This document shows positions 1 through 6,438 of a DNA stretch of 14,780 nucleotides, one piece after another. The notes under the pieces are model-generated. The model searched no databases and was not told the origin of the DNA. It worked only from the letters and a program-made list of their open reading frames with translations. Every line of letters starts with the position of its first letter. Positions within the stretch are counted from its first letter, which is position 1. Location of the stretch: the NCBI GenBank assembly GCA_043813895.1, contig JBDRKQ010000046.1:1-14780 (forward strand). The letters run 5' to 3'. Source of the stretch: CAZTAR01 sp043813895 (GTDB taxonomy: Bacteria > Planctomycetota > Phycisphaerae > UBA1845 > UTPLA1). Made by a program: the position numbers and the translations under genes.

Positions 1-1
1 G

Positions 2-175
2 TGCATCTGGTACAAGCGCATCGAGAAGGGCCGTTTCCAATTGGCGGCCCTGGATGCTCATCGTCGCGGCCGGCGGGCGGAGATCGAGGCGGCCGAGTTG
101 ATGTTGATCCTGGAAGGAATCACGCTGCAACACGCCCGGCGTCGGCCGCGTTTCACACCGCGCCGACCCGCGTAG
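2..175 (+). CDS. tnpB: IS66 accessory protein TnpB (Orf2), C-terminal fragment
   Basis: Reading from base 2 in frame gives 57 codons ending in TAG at 173-175. The peptide begins CIWYKRIEKGRFQL and continues into a basic tail. The motif WYKR-EKGRF-L is the hallmark C-terminal region of the IS66 Orf2/TnpB protein, which is needed together with TnpC for IS66 transposition; its biochemical role is not established. The gene is cut by the window edge, so its start is not visible. The tail ends in an arginine/proline-rich segment, as is common in this family. tnpC follows after an 81-base gap. Confidence 0.85.
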   Translation, partial: CIWYKRIEKGRFQLAALDAHRRGRRAEIEAAELMLILEGITLQHARRRPRFTPRRPA

Positions 176-256
176 ATATTTGACGGAACGGCCTGGTTTT
201 CCTTGATCATGCGGGGATCATCTGCTATCATTCACGACGTCATGGATGACTGATGA

Positions 257-380
257 ATGACACTCACTGAACTCCCCAACGACATCGACGCCCTCAAGCA
301 ACTGGTGCTGGACCCGCACCGGCAAGTCGTCGATCGCGATGAGCAGATCACCTCACATCAGCAGCAGATCGCCGAACGGC
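257..380 (+). pseudogene. tnpC: 5' fragment of tnpC separated by a +1 frameshift
   Basis: The ATG at 257 opens a peptide starting MTLTELPNDIDALKQLV and running through a glutamine-rich heptad region, as expected for the N-terminal leucine zipper of IS66 TnpC. At 377-380 the sequence CGGC carries one base too many. Removing one G at 378-379 gives an arginine codon followed directly by GAC GAG CAG TTG (DEQL) in the frame of the downstream transposase, restoring one continuous protein. As it stands, this frame runs on into a nonsense arginine-rich peptide to a stop at 605-607. Either the IS has decayed here or there is a sequencing or assembly error. I know of no programmed frameshift at this place in IS66 elements. 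Confidence 0.75.
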
Positions 381-1853
381 GACGAGCAGTTGGCGGCGCA
401 GGAAGAAGAACTCAAGACGCTGCAGTCCCAACTGGCCTATCTCAAGCACAAGCTGTTCGGTCGGCGGTGCGAGAAGATCGACCCGCGGCAGTTGCTCCTG
501 TTCAAGGAGCTTCAGGCCCGGATCGACGCACTTCAAGAGAAGATCGAACACGAAGAGATCACCTACCGACGTCGCAAGGGCCATGGCCGCCGGCCGCTAC
601 CGGATGATCTTCCCGCCGAAGACGTGGTGTATCCCCCCGAGCGCACGGATTGTCCCTGCTGCGGGGAGCCGATGCACCCGATCGGCAGCGAGGTCACCGA
701 AGAGCTGGACTACCACCCGGGCAGCCTGTTTAAGCGGCGGCACATCCGCCCCAAGTATGCCTGCCGCGAATGCCAGGAAGGTGTTCACATCGCCCCGATG
801 CCGCCGCGTCCGATCGACAAGGGTATCGCCGGTCCCGGTTTGCTGGCCCACCTTCTGACCAGCAAGTATTCCGATCATATTCCGCTGAACCGGTTGCAGG
901 GCATGTTGCGGCGTCATCGCGTGGAGATCGGCGTCGCGTCGCTGTGCGACTGGGTGGGCCGGATGGCGGATCTGCTCCGGCCGATCTATGACGGCCTGAA
1001 GACCGAGCTTCTGGCGGGCCGCCTGATCCAATCGGATGACACGCCGGTGCCGTACCAGCTGGATACCTTGAAGGCGCGGACGGCCACCGGTTACCTGTGG
1101 ACCTACCTTTGCGAATCGTCGAAGCTGGTGTTGTACGACTTTACCCCGTCGCACAGCCGGGCGGGCCCGTCATCTTTCATGTCGGGTTTCGAGGGGACAC
1201 TGCTGACCGACGGCCATGCCAGCTACAACGAGGTCGTTCAATGCGGCAACCTGATCCATGCGGGTTGTTGGGCTCATGCGCGGCGCAAGTTCTACGATGC
1301 CCGCCTGGACGATCGCCGTCGCTGTGGACAGATGTTGAAGTTGATCCAGGAACTCTTCGCCGTGGAGCGGAGGGCCAAGGAGGCGCGGGAGGCCCCGGAC
1401 TCGCCGTTCGGCGACGCCGATCACCTGGCGCTACGCCGCGCGGCGTCGGCCCCGCTGGTCGCAGAGATTCGATCTTGTGCCGACGCCTGGTCACTGGAGG
1501 TTCTGCCGCGCAGCGCCGTCGGCAAGGCCGTGGGCTATCTGCTCAACCAGTGGCATCCGCTGACGCGCTTCCTCGATGATCCGACCTTGCCGCTTCATAA
1601 CAACGCTTCCGAGCGGGCCATGCGTCACGTGGTGATCGGGCGGCGAAACTGGACGTTCGCGGGCAGTGCCGACGGCGGGCACCGTGCGGCGATCATCTAC
1701 TCGATCGTCGTGACCTGTCGGCTCCACGGGCTGGACCCGTTCGCATACCTCCGCGACGTCATCGATCGCCTGCCCCGCGGCGAAGACCCCGCGATCCTCC
1801 TGCCCGCAGCCTGGAAGGCCGATCAACTCGCACCCACCCGCTGCAACTCCTGA
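339..1853 (+). CDS. tnpC: IS66-family transposase TnpC (lacks part of its N-terminus)
   Basis: This frame encodes 504 residues of DDE transposase. The first 14 residues or so are out-of-frame sequence; authentic TnpC starts at DEQLAAQEEEL. Then come the conserved KHKLFGRRCEKID segment, a zinc-binding domain (CPCC and, about 40 residues on, CREC), and the catalytic domain. Candidate catalytic residues in this frame are D234 (QSDDTPVP), D291 (LLTDGHASY) and E425 (NNASERAMR). The usual C-terminal segment RNWTFAGSADGG ... LDPFAYLRDVI follows. The ATG at 339 is inside the frame but has no good ribosome binding site; the ancestral start is 257, across the frameshift. The catalytic core appears intact, but activity is doubtful because the N-terminal coiled coil is cut. 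Confidence 0.9.
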   Translation: MSRSPHISSRSPNGDEQLAAQEEELKTLQSQLAYLKHKLFGRRCEKIDPRQLLLFKELQARIDALQEKIEHEEITYRRRKGHGRRPLPDDLPAEDVVYPPERTDCPCCGEPMHPIGSEVTEELDYHPGSLFKRRHIRPKYACRECQEGVHIAPMPPRPIDKGIAGPGLLAHLLTSKYSDHIPLNRLQGMLRRHRVEIGVASLCDWVGRMADLLRPIYDGLKTELLAGRLIQSDDTPVPYQLDTLKARTATGYLWTYLCESSKLVLYDFTPSHSRAGPSSFMSGFEGTLLTDGHASYNEVVQCGNLIHAGCWAHARRKFYDARLDDRRRCGQMLKLIQELFAVERRAKEAREAPDSPFGDADHLALRRAASAPLVAEIRSCADAWSLEVLPRSAVGKAVGYLLNQWHPLTRFLDDPTLPLHNNASERAMRHVVIGRRNWTFAGSADGGHRAAIIYSIVVTCRLHGLDPFAYLRDVIDRLPRGEDPAILLPAAWKADQLAPTRCNS

Positions 1854-1909
1854 GCTCCCGCTCCTGACACGATCAACCCCGGATGTTAATCACCGGCGCT
1901 GACAAAGCT

Positions 1910-1937
1910 GCGCCTGTGTAGACGACCGAGCGCTTAC
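1910..1937. repeat. IS66 right terminal inverted repeat (approximate inner limit)
   Basis: The outer tip CGCTTAC (1931-1937) is the reverse of GTAAGCG, typical for IS66 ends. It sits 84 bases after the tnpC stop and exactly where homology of the interrupted antitoxin gene ends. The inner limit is a guess, because the left repeat is outside the window. Confidence 0.6.
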
Positions 1938-2346
1938 GGCGAGCATGCACGACAGTATCCTGGCCCACAAGTTTCCGCGGCAAGCTCAAGGCACTCGTGG
2001 CCAGTTCGCGCTGGCTGGCCGTCTGGGTCGTGAACCCCAGCAGGCTGTCCGCCGCGACGCCGGACGGGTAGAGGGTCTTTCTCCGGGCCGCGAGCCTCTG
2101 GATCGCCGCAGGGTTGGGCCGGCTCTTGCCGAAGGCCGTTTCCCGAGATCGATAATAGACCCCTTTGCTCAGCCGCTCGATCTTCCCAGCCCTGGCGAGT
2201 CGTGAGAGCGTCTGCGCCACGGCCGCGAAGGGCAGGTCGCGAAAATCTTCCAATCGCCACAGGCGTTCGCCGCCGTCCTCGATGCGCTGGCGGACATGGG
2301 CGGCCACACGTTGGGCGTTCGACGATGATTCCGGACCAGATGCCAT
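1938..2346 (-). pseudogene. AbiEi/DUF6088-like antitoxin, C-terminus removed by IS66
   Basis: About 136 native codons remain from the ATG at 2346; the frame then reads into the IS end and stops at 1873. Residues 10-65 form a predicted winged helix with the motif LWRLEDFRDLPFAAVAQTLSRLARAGKIERLSKGVYY, which I recognise from AbiEi-type and DUF6088 antitoxins of type IV toxin-antitoxin systems. Residues 76-130 match the following region of that family (NPAAIQRLAARR ... PSGVAADSLLGFTTQ ... LPRKLVG). Homologues end further on, so the C-terminal part is missing. An alternative GTG start at 2406 lies just after the upstream gene's stop, but would put the inverted repeat at 2375-2406 inside the coding region. 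I therefore prefer 2346, although it has no clear Shine-Dalgarno. The AbiEii-like toxin, if there was one, would lie beyond the IS outside the window. Confidence 0.7.
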
Positions 2347-2374
2347 GCCGGGAGCGTCCGCGACTGCGGAGATA

Positions 2375-2406
2375 GTGTCAAGTTTTCTTGCGACAAAACA
2401 TGACAC
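2375..2406. promoter_or_regulatory. Inverted repeat, probable operator of the antitoxin gene
   Basis: GTGTCAAGTTTT (2375-2386) and AAAACATGACAC (2395-2406) form 12-bp arms with one mismatch around an 8-base centre. The repeat begins 29 bases upstream of the preferred antitoxin start at 2346. AbiEi-type antitoxins are known to repress their own promoters by binding inverted repeats, so autoregulation fits. A TTGACA hexamer lies within it on the minus strand, but I see no convincing -10 box. Confidence 0.55.
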
Positions 2407-2407
2407 G

Positions 2408-3826
2408 TCAACCGTCCCGCGCGGAGAACCGGTACACCAGACCAGGGAGAGCGTCGGGAGTTTTCCAGTTCTTCAAGACCAGCTCAATCGACCGCTGATT
2501 GGCGACTCTCCTGACGAGTGATTCGATTGGAACCGAGAGACGACGACTTGATGGGGGGAACGTGGTCGGCACGCGACCAGCGTGATTCGGGGTAACATTT
2601 TCGCTCACAACACCCGAGCCATCGCGCATCCGCTTCATCCGACTGACGGTCCGTTCCTCGTCGCTCAGCGTGATGACATGCCAGAGACCTCGCCGCACAA
2701 TCGTCGCAAACAGCCCTGGTGCGTTCGTGGTCCCGACGCTCAGAGCATGTTCGGCGGCTGCGAAGAACCGCAGGCGGTCGTTCTCGCAGTCCTTCAGCAG
2801 ACGGGCCATGCAGGCGCGCTCGAACAACGCCGCCAGCCGGCCATCGTCGCGCAGATCCTCAAGAGCGACGTGCCCAAGCCACCGATCAAGGCCCGGTGGA
2901 AACCGTTGCCAAGCACCATCCGGTCTGCCGCTGGCGGGTTTGTGGTTTCTTCCAGAAGGGAGATTCCTGTTTGATACTGGGGGTGGCATCTTGGTGTCGA
3001 TTCTCGGCGGTCGGGGTGACAAGGCGGTGGAGCAAGCTGCGCCGGCCACGTTTCCCCCATTGCCGCTTCGATTCTCCCAGGCGAGATTGACCGTTGCCCT
3101 TCCCCCAAACCTCTGCACGTGCCATCGATCGGCCGGGCCGGGGATCAGCCAGTTCGTTACGACGAGTTCCGCGCGACTGCGCTTCACCGTGCGGGGATGT
3201 ACACCGAAGAGTTCAGACACGAATGAAACCGAGCACGAACCCTCCGCGCTTATGCCCTTCCTTGCGGGAAACAGACACCGCATGGCGTAGCCTAGCACAG
3301 TTGCCGCGCGCGCGGCGGGGCAATCGCCCGCAATGTGCCTGATCATCCGGCGTGGGAGCGGCAACGAACGTGTCCGCACTCGCTTTCGGCTGTCGATTCG
3401 GTTGAACATCTCAATCACACCGGCGATGGCTTCGGCTGGCATTCGTTCAGGCGTCTCGTCAAAATCGATCGTCGACTCGGTCATTTGAATCAGGCCGGCC
3501 CGCTCCAAACGCCGGAGCGAAGACCGGATGTGCCTTCCGCCAGCACCGCCCACCAGGGAATGAACTTCATCGGTCAGTTTCTTGCGGTCGAATACGAACT
3601 CGCGTTGCACCTGCTTTCGGCACCGGCGCTTGCGGTTTTCCGCTTGCCGGCGTTCGTCGATTTCATGCAGCGCGAAGTAGACGCGGAAGTCGCGGTACGT
3701 TCGCAACAAACCTGACTTGTACGCGTGCCATGCCATGCAGACTTGTAGATTCGTGATCATCCGGAAGCCGCCTGCCGGCGTAGTGGCAGAGGCGTGGGAT
3801 TCCTTCGACGTCGTTGATTCTCTCAT
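2408..3826 (-). CDS. Large DNA-binding protein with two predicted winged helices, candidate plasmid replication initiator
   Basis: The 472-residue protein starts at ATG 3826, chosen because GAGGAG (3831-3836) gives a ribosome binding site; upstream in-frame starts lack one. Residues 80-118 (FVFDRKKLTDEVHSLVGGAGG ... LRRLERAGLIQM) look like a winged helix. A second one spans about 155-245 (LPLPRRMIRHIAG ... SVSELFGVHPRTVKRSRAELV). Residues 255-310 are proline/serine-rich and probably disordered. The C-terminal part includes GTTNAPGLFATIVRRGLWHVI (365-385), a pattern I have seen in uncharacterised mobile-element proteins. It is divergent from parA and separated from it by a repeat-bearing region, which suits a replication initiator. 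No catalytic motif is visible, so replication control or another DNA-binding role is equally possible. Its stop lies 2 bases from the GTG of the antitoxin frame downstream. Confidence 0.6.
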   Translation of the reverse strand: MRESTTSKESHASATTPAGGFRMITNLQVCMAWHAYKSGLLRTYRDFRVYFALHEIDERRQAENRKRRCRKQVQREFVFDRKKLTDEVHSLVGGAGGRHIRSSLRRLERAGLIQMTESTIDFDETPERMPAEAIAGVIEMFNRIDSRKRVRTRSLPLPRRMIRHIAGDCPAARAATVLGYAMRCLFPARKGISAEGSCSVSFVSELFGVHPRTVKRSRAELVVTNWLIPGPADRWHVQRFGGRATVNLAWENRSGNGGNVAGAACSTALSPRPPRIDTKMPPPVSNRNLPSGRNHKPASGRPDGAWQRFPPGLDRWLGHVALEDLRDDGRLAALFERACMARLLKDCENDRLRFFAAAEHALSVGTTNAPGLFATIVRRGLWHVITLSDEERTVSRMKRMRDGSGVVSENVTPNHAGRVPTTFPPSSRRLSVPIESLVRRVANQRSIELVLKNWKTPDALPGLVYRFSARDG

Positions 3827-4322
3827 GATTCTCCTCGAAAACAGCGGGCTGGGGATCATGCCCGTTGCTCACGATCGAGGAAAACAGTCAGGAATCAGCA
3901 CGGCCGCTTACGCACCCCGATGATTAGGTCTTTGCTATGGGCGCGGTACATGCTATGGTCGGCGTGTTGAGTTCGCACGCCCCATGGTTCACCGACCCGA
4001 ATCGTGGCCCGGAGAAGCGACCGTCGCCCTGGTCACCATCCGCTCCGTGTGTTTGGTCTCGTCCGCTACTGTTCTCCTATGTCAGTGAGCAGCGTCGCAC
4101 CCCTCCACCGGGGTGGCGCCGCGGCTGATCTCCCACCAGTTAGTCACACCAGAAGAATACGGCATTCAGCCAGGAGCGCAAGGGCCTTTTGTTGCCCGTG
4201 CCTGCCATGCCGCGTTGCCGGCATGCAAGCAAGCGTGCAAGACAGCTTGGCCTTTCGCACGAAAGCAAGAGGCCAAACAAACCTGCTTGCGTGCCGGCGT
4301 GCTTCTGTGCAAGACTCGCATC
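3827..4322. other. Divergent intergenic region between the Rep-like gene and parA
   Basis: These 496 bases hold no convincing gene. Visible structures are GGCGTG/CACGCC arms near 3960-3980, a 6-bp stem-loop at 4098-4115 (CACCCC/GGGGTG), and the nested inverted repeats at 4217-4315 described separately. It must contain promoters for both divergent genes, but I cannot pick clear -35/-10 pairs. Its position suggests an origin, a centromere, or both. Confidence 0.5.
4217..4315. repeat. Nested inverted repeats upstream of parA, candidate parS/centromere
   Basis: GCCGGCATGCAAGCA (4217-4231) is matched 14 of 15 by the reverse complement of TGCTTGCGTGCCGGC (4284-4298). Inside this pair lies TTGGCCT (4247-4253) with AGGCCAA (4270-4276), and inside that CTTTCG-CA-CGAAAG (4252-4265). 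A direct repeat GTGCAAGAC occurs at 4235-4243 and 4307-4315. The ATG of parA is 7 bases after the last copy, so binding here could also control parA. ParA systems with small ribbon-helix-helix partners usually have their centromere and operator upstream of parA. Confidence 0.5.
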
Positions 4323-5021
4323 ATGCTCATCGCTGTCGTCAATCAGAAGGGAGGTGTGGGAAAAACCACGCTGGCAGTTCACCTGGCCGTGTGGTTGCAC
4401 GAACGGGGGAACAACGTCGCGTTCATCGACGCCGACGGCCAGTCATCCTCGTCGCGGTGGATTCAATCGGCCGAGCGGGGGATAACACTCGTCAGAGAGA
4501 CCGACGCCGACGCCATCATCGAGCAGGCCCAGATTCTGCGGCGGAACCACGACCTGGTTGTGGCCGATGGTCCGGCAAATCTCGCGGACAGCACGCGAGC
4601 TCTGCTCCTCGTGGCGGACTTCGCTCTTGTGCCGTGCGGAGTGACCGTACCGGAGCTTGAATCCACTGCCGACACGATTCGCATTCTTTGCAACGCGCAG
4701 GCGGTTCGACCGCCGGGATTGCCGCCCGCAACAGTCGTGCTTGGCCGATTGAGGGACGACCGCTTCAGCCTCACCCGGGAAGCGCCCGAGGCAGCCCAGA
4801 CCTTGGGGCTGCCCGTCTGCCGGCACGTTCTGCGTCTGCGAGAGGCGCTCGCGGACGCTCCAGGCCAGCGTACCGTCGTTTGGCGCATGGGTTACAGGGC
4901 GAAGGCGGCAACGACTGAGATGCAGAACGTAATCATGGAGGTGATGCGACATGGCCAAGAAGCGACAAAGCACGACAGATACGCTCACAGCGGAACAGCG
5001 GGCGTTTCTGCATGCGCATAG
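4323..5021 (+). CDS. parA: ParA-family partition ATPase
   Basis: The protein has 232 residues from the ATG at 4323, which places the P-loop at the very N-terminus as in short (type Ib-like) ParA proteins. Residues 7-16, NQKGGVGKTT, are the deviant Walker A motif with both lysines (K9, K14). FIDADGQ (34-40) is the conserved A' segment, and LVVADGPAN (78-86) stands where most ParA proteins have a DTPP/DCPP-type motif, D82 being the Walker B acidic residue. ParA ATPases bind non-specific DNA and, with a DNA-binding partner, segregate plasmid copies. No obvious Shine-Dalgarno precedes the ATG. A longer frame extends upstream, but through the repeat region, and is unlikely. The 3' end overlaps the next gene by 71 bases, which implies co-expression. 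Confidence 0.9.
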   Translation: MLIAVVNQKGGVGKTTLAVHLAVWLHERGNNVAFIDADGQSSSSRWIQSAERGITLVRETDADAIIEQAQILRRNHDLVVADGPANLADSTRALLLVADFALVPCGVTVPELESTADTIRILCNAQAVRPPGLPPATVVLGRLRDDRFSLTREAPEAAQTLGLPVCRHVLRLREALADAPGQRTVVWRMGYRAKAATTEMQNVIMEVMRHGQEATKHDRYAHSGTAGVSACA

Positions 5022-5337
5022 GGACGAACTGCCATGCTCAACGACACAGGCACCGGCAGCGAGGCCGGATACGTCCAAGGTCGTGAAGATGCCCAATCAG
5101 ACGACGAGCACCCGCCAGTCGGGCAGGCCCGAGCCGAGTCCCCAGATTCGTTTGCCGTCGCGGCGGGGACAAGCACTCCAGTCGGTCTCGTTGAGGTTTC
5201 ATCCCGGAGTCGTTCGAGCCCTCCGCAAGGCCGCCGGCGAGCGGTCTGTTGACTACGAGGAACCCTTCACACAGCAGGGCATCGCGGAAGAGGCCATCAC
5301 GAGGTGGCTAGAGGGCAAGGGCTACTCGGTCGGGTAG
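4951..5337 (+). CDS. Small ribbon-helix-helix-like partition partner of ParA
   Basis: The 128-residue protein begins at ATG 4951 with a good ribosome binding site (GGAGGT at 4937-4942, 8-base spacing), inside the 3' end of parA in another frame. Residues 1-75 are polar, basic and proline-rich, probably disordered. Residues 76-122 (ALQSVSLRFHPGVVRALRKAAG ... FTQQGIAEEAITRWLEGKGY) fit a ribbon-helix-helix fold: a short strand followed by two helices. Small ParG/CopG-type partners of short ParA proteins have this layout, with a flexible arm that can stimulate the ATPase and a C-terminal DNA-binding fold. Assignment rests on position, size and predicted structure, since sequence similarity is weak in such proteins. 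It is not a classical ParB. Confidence 0.65.
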   Translation: MAKKRQSTTDTLTAEQRAFLHAHRDELPCSTTQAPAARPDTSKVVKMPNQTTSTRQSGRPEPSPQIRLPSRRGQALQSVSLRFHPGVVRALRKAAGERSVDYEEPFTQQGIAEEAITRWLEGKGYSVG

Positions 5338-5381
5338 CCACCGATGACGACCATTGGGCGCAGCCGGTAGGCTTGTTGGGC

Positions 5382-5495
5382 TCACAGAAAGCGCAGAGCC
5401 ACGAACGTAACGTACCCCAGGACAAGCCAGCCGGCCGTCTCCGGGGAGGCCAGCAGAAGCAACACAATAACTACGAAGAACAGCGCCGGATTCAT
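5382..5495 (-). CDS. Possible 37-residue hydrophobic membrane microprotein
   Basis: From the ATG at 5495 to the TGA at 5382-5384 the minus strand encodes 37 residues. A strongly hydrophobic run (LFFVVIVLLLLAS, residues 5-17) is followed by a short ETAG turn and a second hydrophobic segment (WLVLGYVTFVALRFL). This could be a two-helix hairpin or a single-pass membrane peptide. A GGAGG lies directly before the ATG, with no spacing, which is unfavourable for initiation. No homologue is recognised. The uninterrupted hydrophobic pattern is the only support, and such runs can occur by chance in GC-rich sequence. Confidence 0.3.
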   Translation of the reverse strand: MNPALFFVVIVLLLLASPETAGWLVLGYVTFVALRFL

Positions 5496-6168
5496 CCTCC
5501 AACCATGCCACAAATGCGAAGAGAAGTCATCTCCGTGACGCGATCCACGCCACATGCGGGACCGTCACCACGGCCGCCTGCTCAAAGGGCTGCCAGATTC
5601 CCGTATTCGGTTCACGCGGTTTCTTGGGGCTACGGCGCGAACCATGAGTGCAGCCGCGGAAACGTGGCAACAGCGTGCAATTCCGAGCCCTGGATGAGCC
5701 ATCGGAGTCATGCCAGGTCCGGTGCAGACGATGTCACGTTGTGACCAGCAGGAAGAACACCCACAGGTGTGGCGGGTGTTGCGAGAAGGCGGCGCTCCGC
5801 CCAGCCAGGGCCTTGTCTGTGCTCCGCACCACACGCAAGCGTGCCCGCTGAACGCCGAGGAACCCTCAGGCTCTGGACCACACCGGCAGGTGGAGGAAGG
5901 CTTGCGCCGTCCGGTCTGCCTGCGCCCAGTCGCTTCGGACCCCAGCCGAGGGTGAGGAGCCGAAGGCAATGGCCGCAGACGGCAGACCAAGCGAGACCGT
6001 CAGTTCATTCTGTTGGATGAAGAACCCTCCAGGCCGCCACACGCGTCGCCGAACCAGGTTGCCGCCAGCCACTGCCACCCCCAGGCTCGCTCCCCACGCC
6101 GCACCACACCACCGCTCACCTTCACCCCTCATACTGTGAGCGGCACGGCCGCTGGTCCACCCCGCCAC

Positions 6169-6231
6169 CAAGAAGCGTGCCAGCCCCCCCGCCACGCTCC
6201 AACGCCCGACCCCTGGCTGTCACGCTTCTTG
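6169..6231. repeat. 17-bp inverted repeat with one mismatch
   Basis: CAAGAAGCGTGCCAGCC (6169-6185) and GGCTGTCACGCTTCTTG (6215-6231) are complementary at 16 of 17 positions, around a 29-base C-rich spacer. It lies 46 bases before the 19-bp perfect repeat. Long arms with a large spacer resemble relaxase-binding repeats of transfer origins, but no nic motif that I know is present. Confidence 0.6.
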
Positions 6232-6277
6232 CCTCCGGCTCATCACCACCCCAGCGACCTCCCGCTCTCTGTTATTG

Positions 6278-6330
6278 GAAAGGCTGACCTTGTTCTGCGA
6301 CCCGGGGTGAAAGAACAAGGTCAGCCTTTC
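6278..6330. repeat. Perfect 19-bp inverted repeat
   Basis: GAAAGGCTGACCTTGTTCT (6278-6296) is perfectly matched by its reverse complement at 6312-6330, with a 15-base loop containing CCCGGGG. As RNA this would be a very stable hairpin; as DNA it could form a cruciform. No T-tract follows on either strand, so a simple intrinsic terminator is unlikely. It lies 108 bases before the first gene of the accessory block. Confidence 0.7.
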
Positions 6331-6360
6331 AAATGTGGGGAACCCACCTTGAGAGCTGAA

Positions 6361-6379
6361 TCACGGTGAGAGGCCGTGA
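6361..6379 (+). promoter_or_regulatory. Stem-loop upstream of the first accessory gene
   Basis: TCACGG (6361-6366) pairs with CCGTGA (6374-6379) around a 7-base loop. It lies 59 bases before the ATG at 6439, further away than the leaders of the next four genes (20-23 bases), so it may not belong to the same series. The GGAGGGGAG binding site just before the ATG is of the same G-rich kind. Confidence 0.4.
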
Positions 6380-6438
6380 CGGTTTGCCAACTCGGTCGGT
6401 CGGAGTACTTGCCGCCGGCCACAACGAACGGAGGGGAG

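Larger units (their letters stand above)
1..1937 (+). mobile_element. IS66-family insertion sequence, right part
   Basis: The stretch holds the end of tnpB, then tnpC, then a terminal sequence CGCTTAC at 1931-1937. Read from outside, that is GTAAGCG, the kind of tip IS66-family elements carry. Past 1937 the sequence is host coding DNA: the minus-strand antitoxin-like reading frame runs intact up to the junction. The 8 bases at 1938-1945 (GGCGAGCA) would be one copy of the expected 8-bp target duplication. The left end, tnpA and most of tnpB lie before the window, so the duplication cannot be confirmed. The boundary at 1937 is inferred from the tip motif and the loss of homology in the interrupted gene. 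Confidence 0.85.
5338..6438. other. 1.1-kb noncoding, hairpin-rich region
   Basis: No long frame here looks protein-like: the longest candidates on either strand are arginine/proline/cysteine-rich translations without domain character. Inverted repeats are frequent: GTCAC/GTGAC at 5733-5745, AACACCC/GGGTGTT at 5756-5780 (with CCACA-GG-TGTGG inside), GGTCTGCC/GGCAGACC at 5913-5988, the 17-bp pair at 6169-6231, the 19-bp pair at 6278-6330 and TCACGG/CCGTGA at 6361-6379. The region lies between the partition genes and the accessory block of a mobile element. An origin of transfer or replication, or a structured RNA, are the main possibilities. Confidence 0.5.

Noticed and set aside
176..256. Possible promoter or hairpin between tnpB and tnpC (TGATC/GGATCA)
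   Set aside because: The arms are short, and a regulatory function at this position is not supported by anything else visible.
597..1154. Minus-strand frame of 185 codons inside tnpC
   Set aside because: Antisense shadow of a clearly recognisable transposase.
3905..3911. A second CGCTTAC motif resembling an IS66 end
   Set aside because: Seven bases can recur by chance; there is no transposase fragment, partner repeat or coding disruption around it.
5565..6195. Overlapping minus-strand frames of 141 and 109 codons
   Set aside because: Their translations are arginine-, serine- and cysteine-rich without domain character, they have no ribosome binding site, and they overlap dense inverted repeats. 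Open frames of this length are common in GC-rich noncoding DNA.
6013..6369. Plus-strand frame of 118 codons
   Set aside because: The translation is dominated by proline, histidine and arginine, and it runs straight through both long inverted repeats; no binding site.
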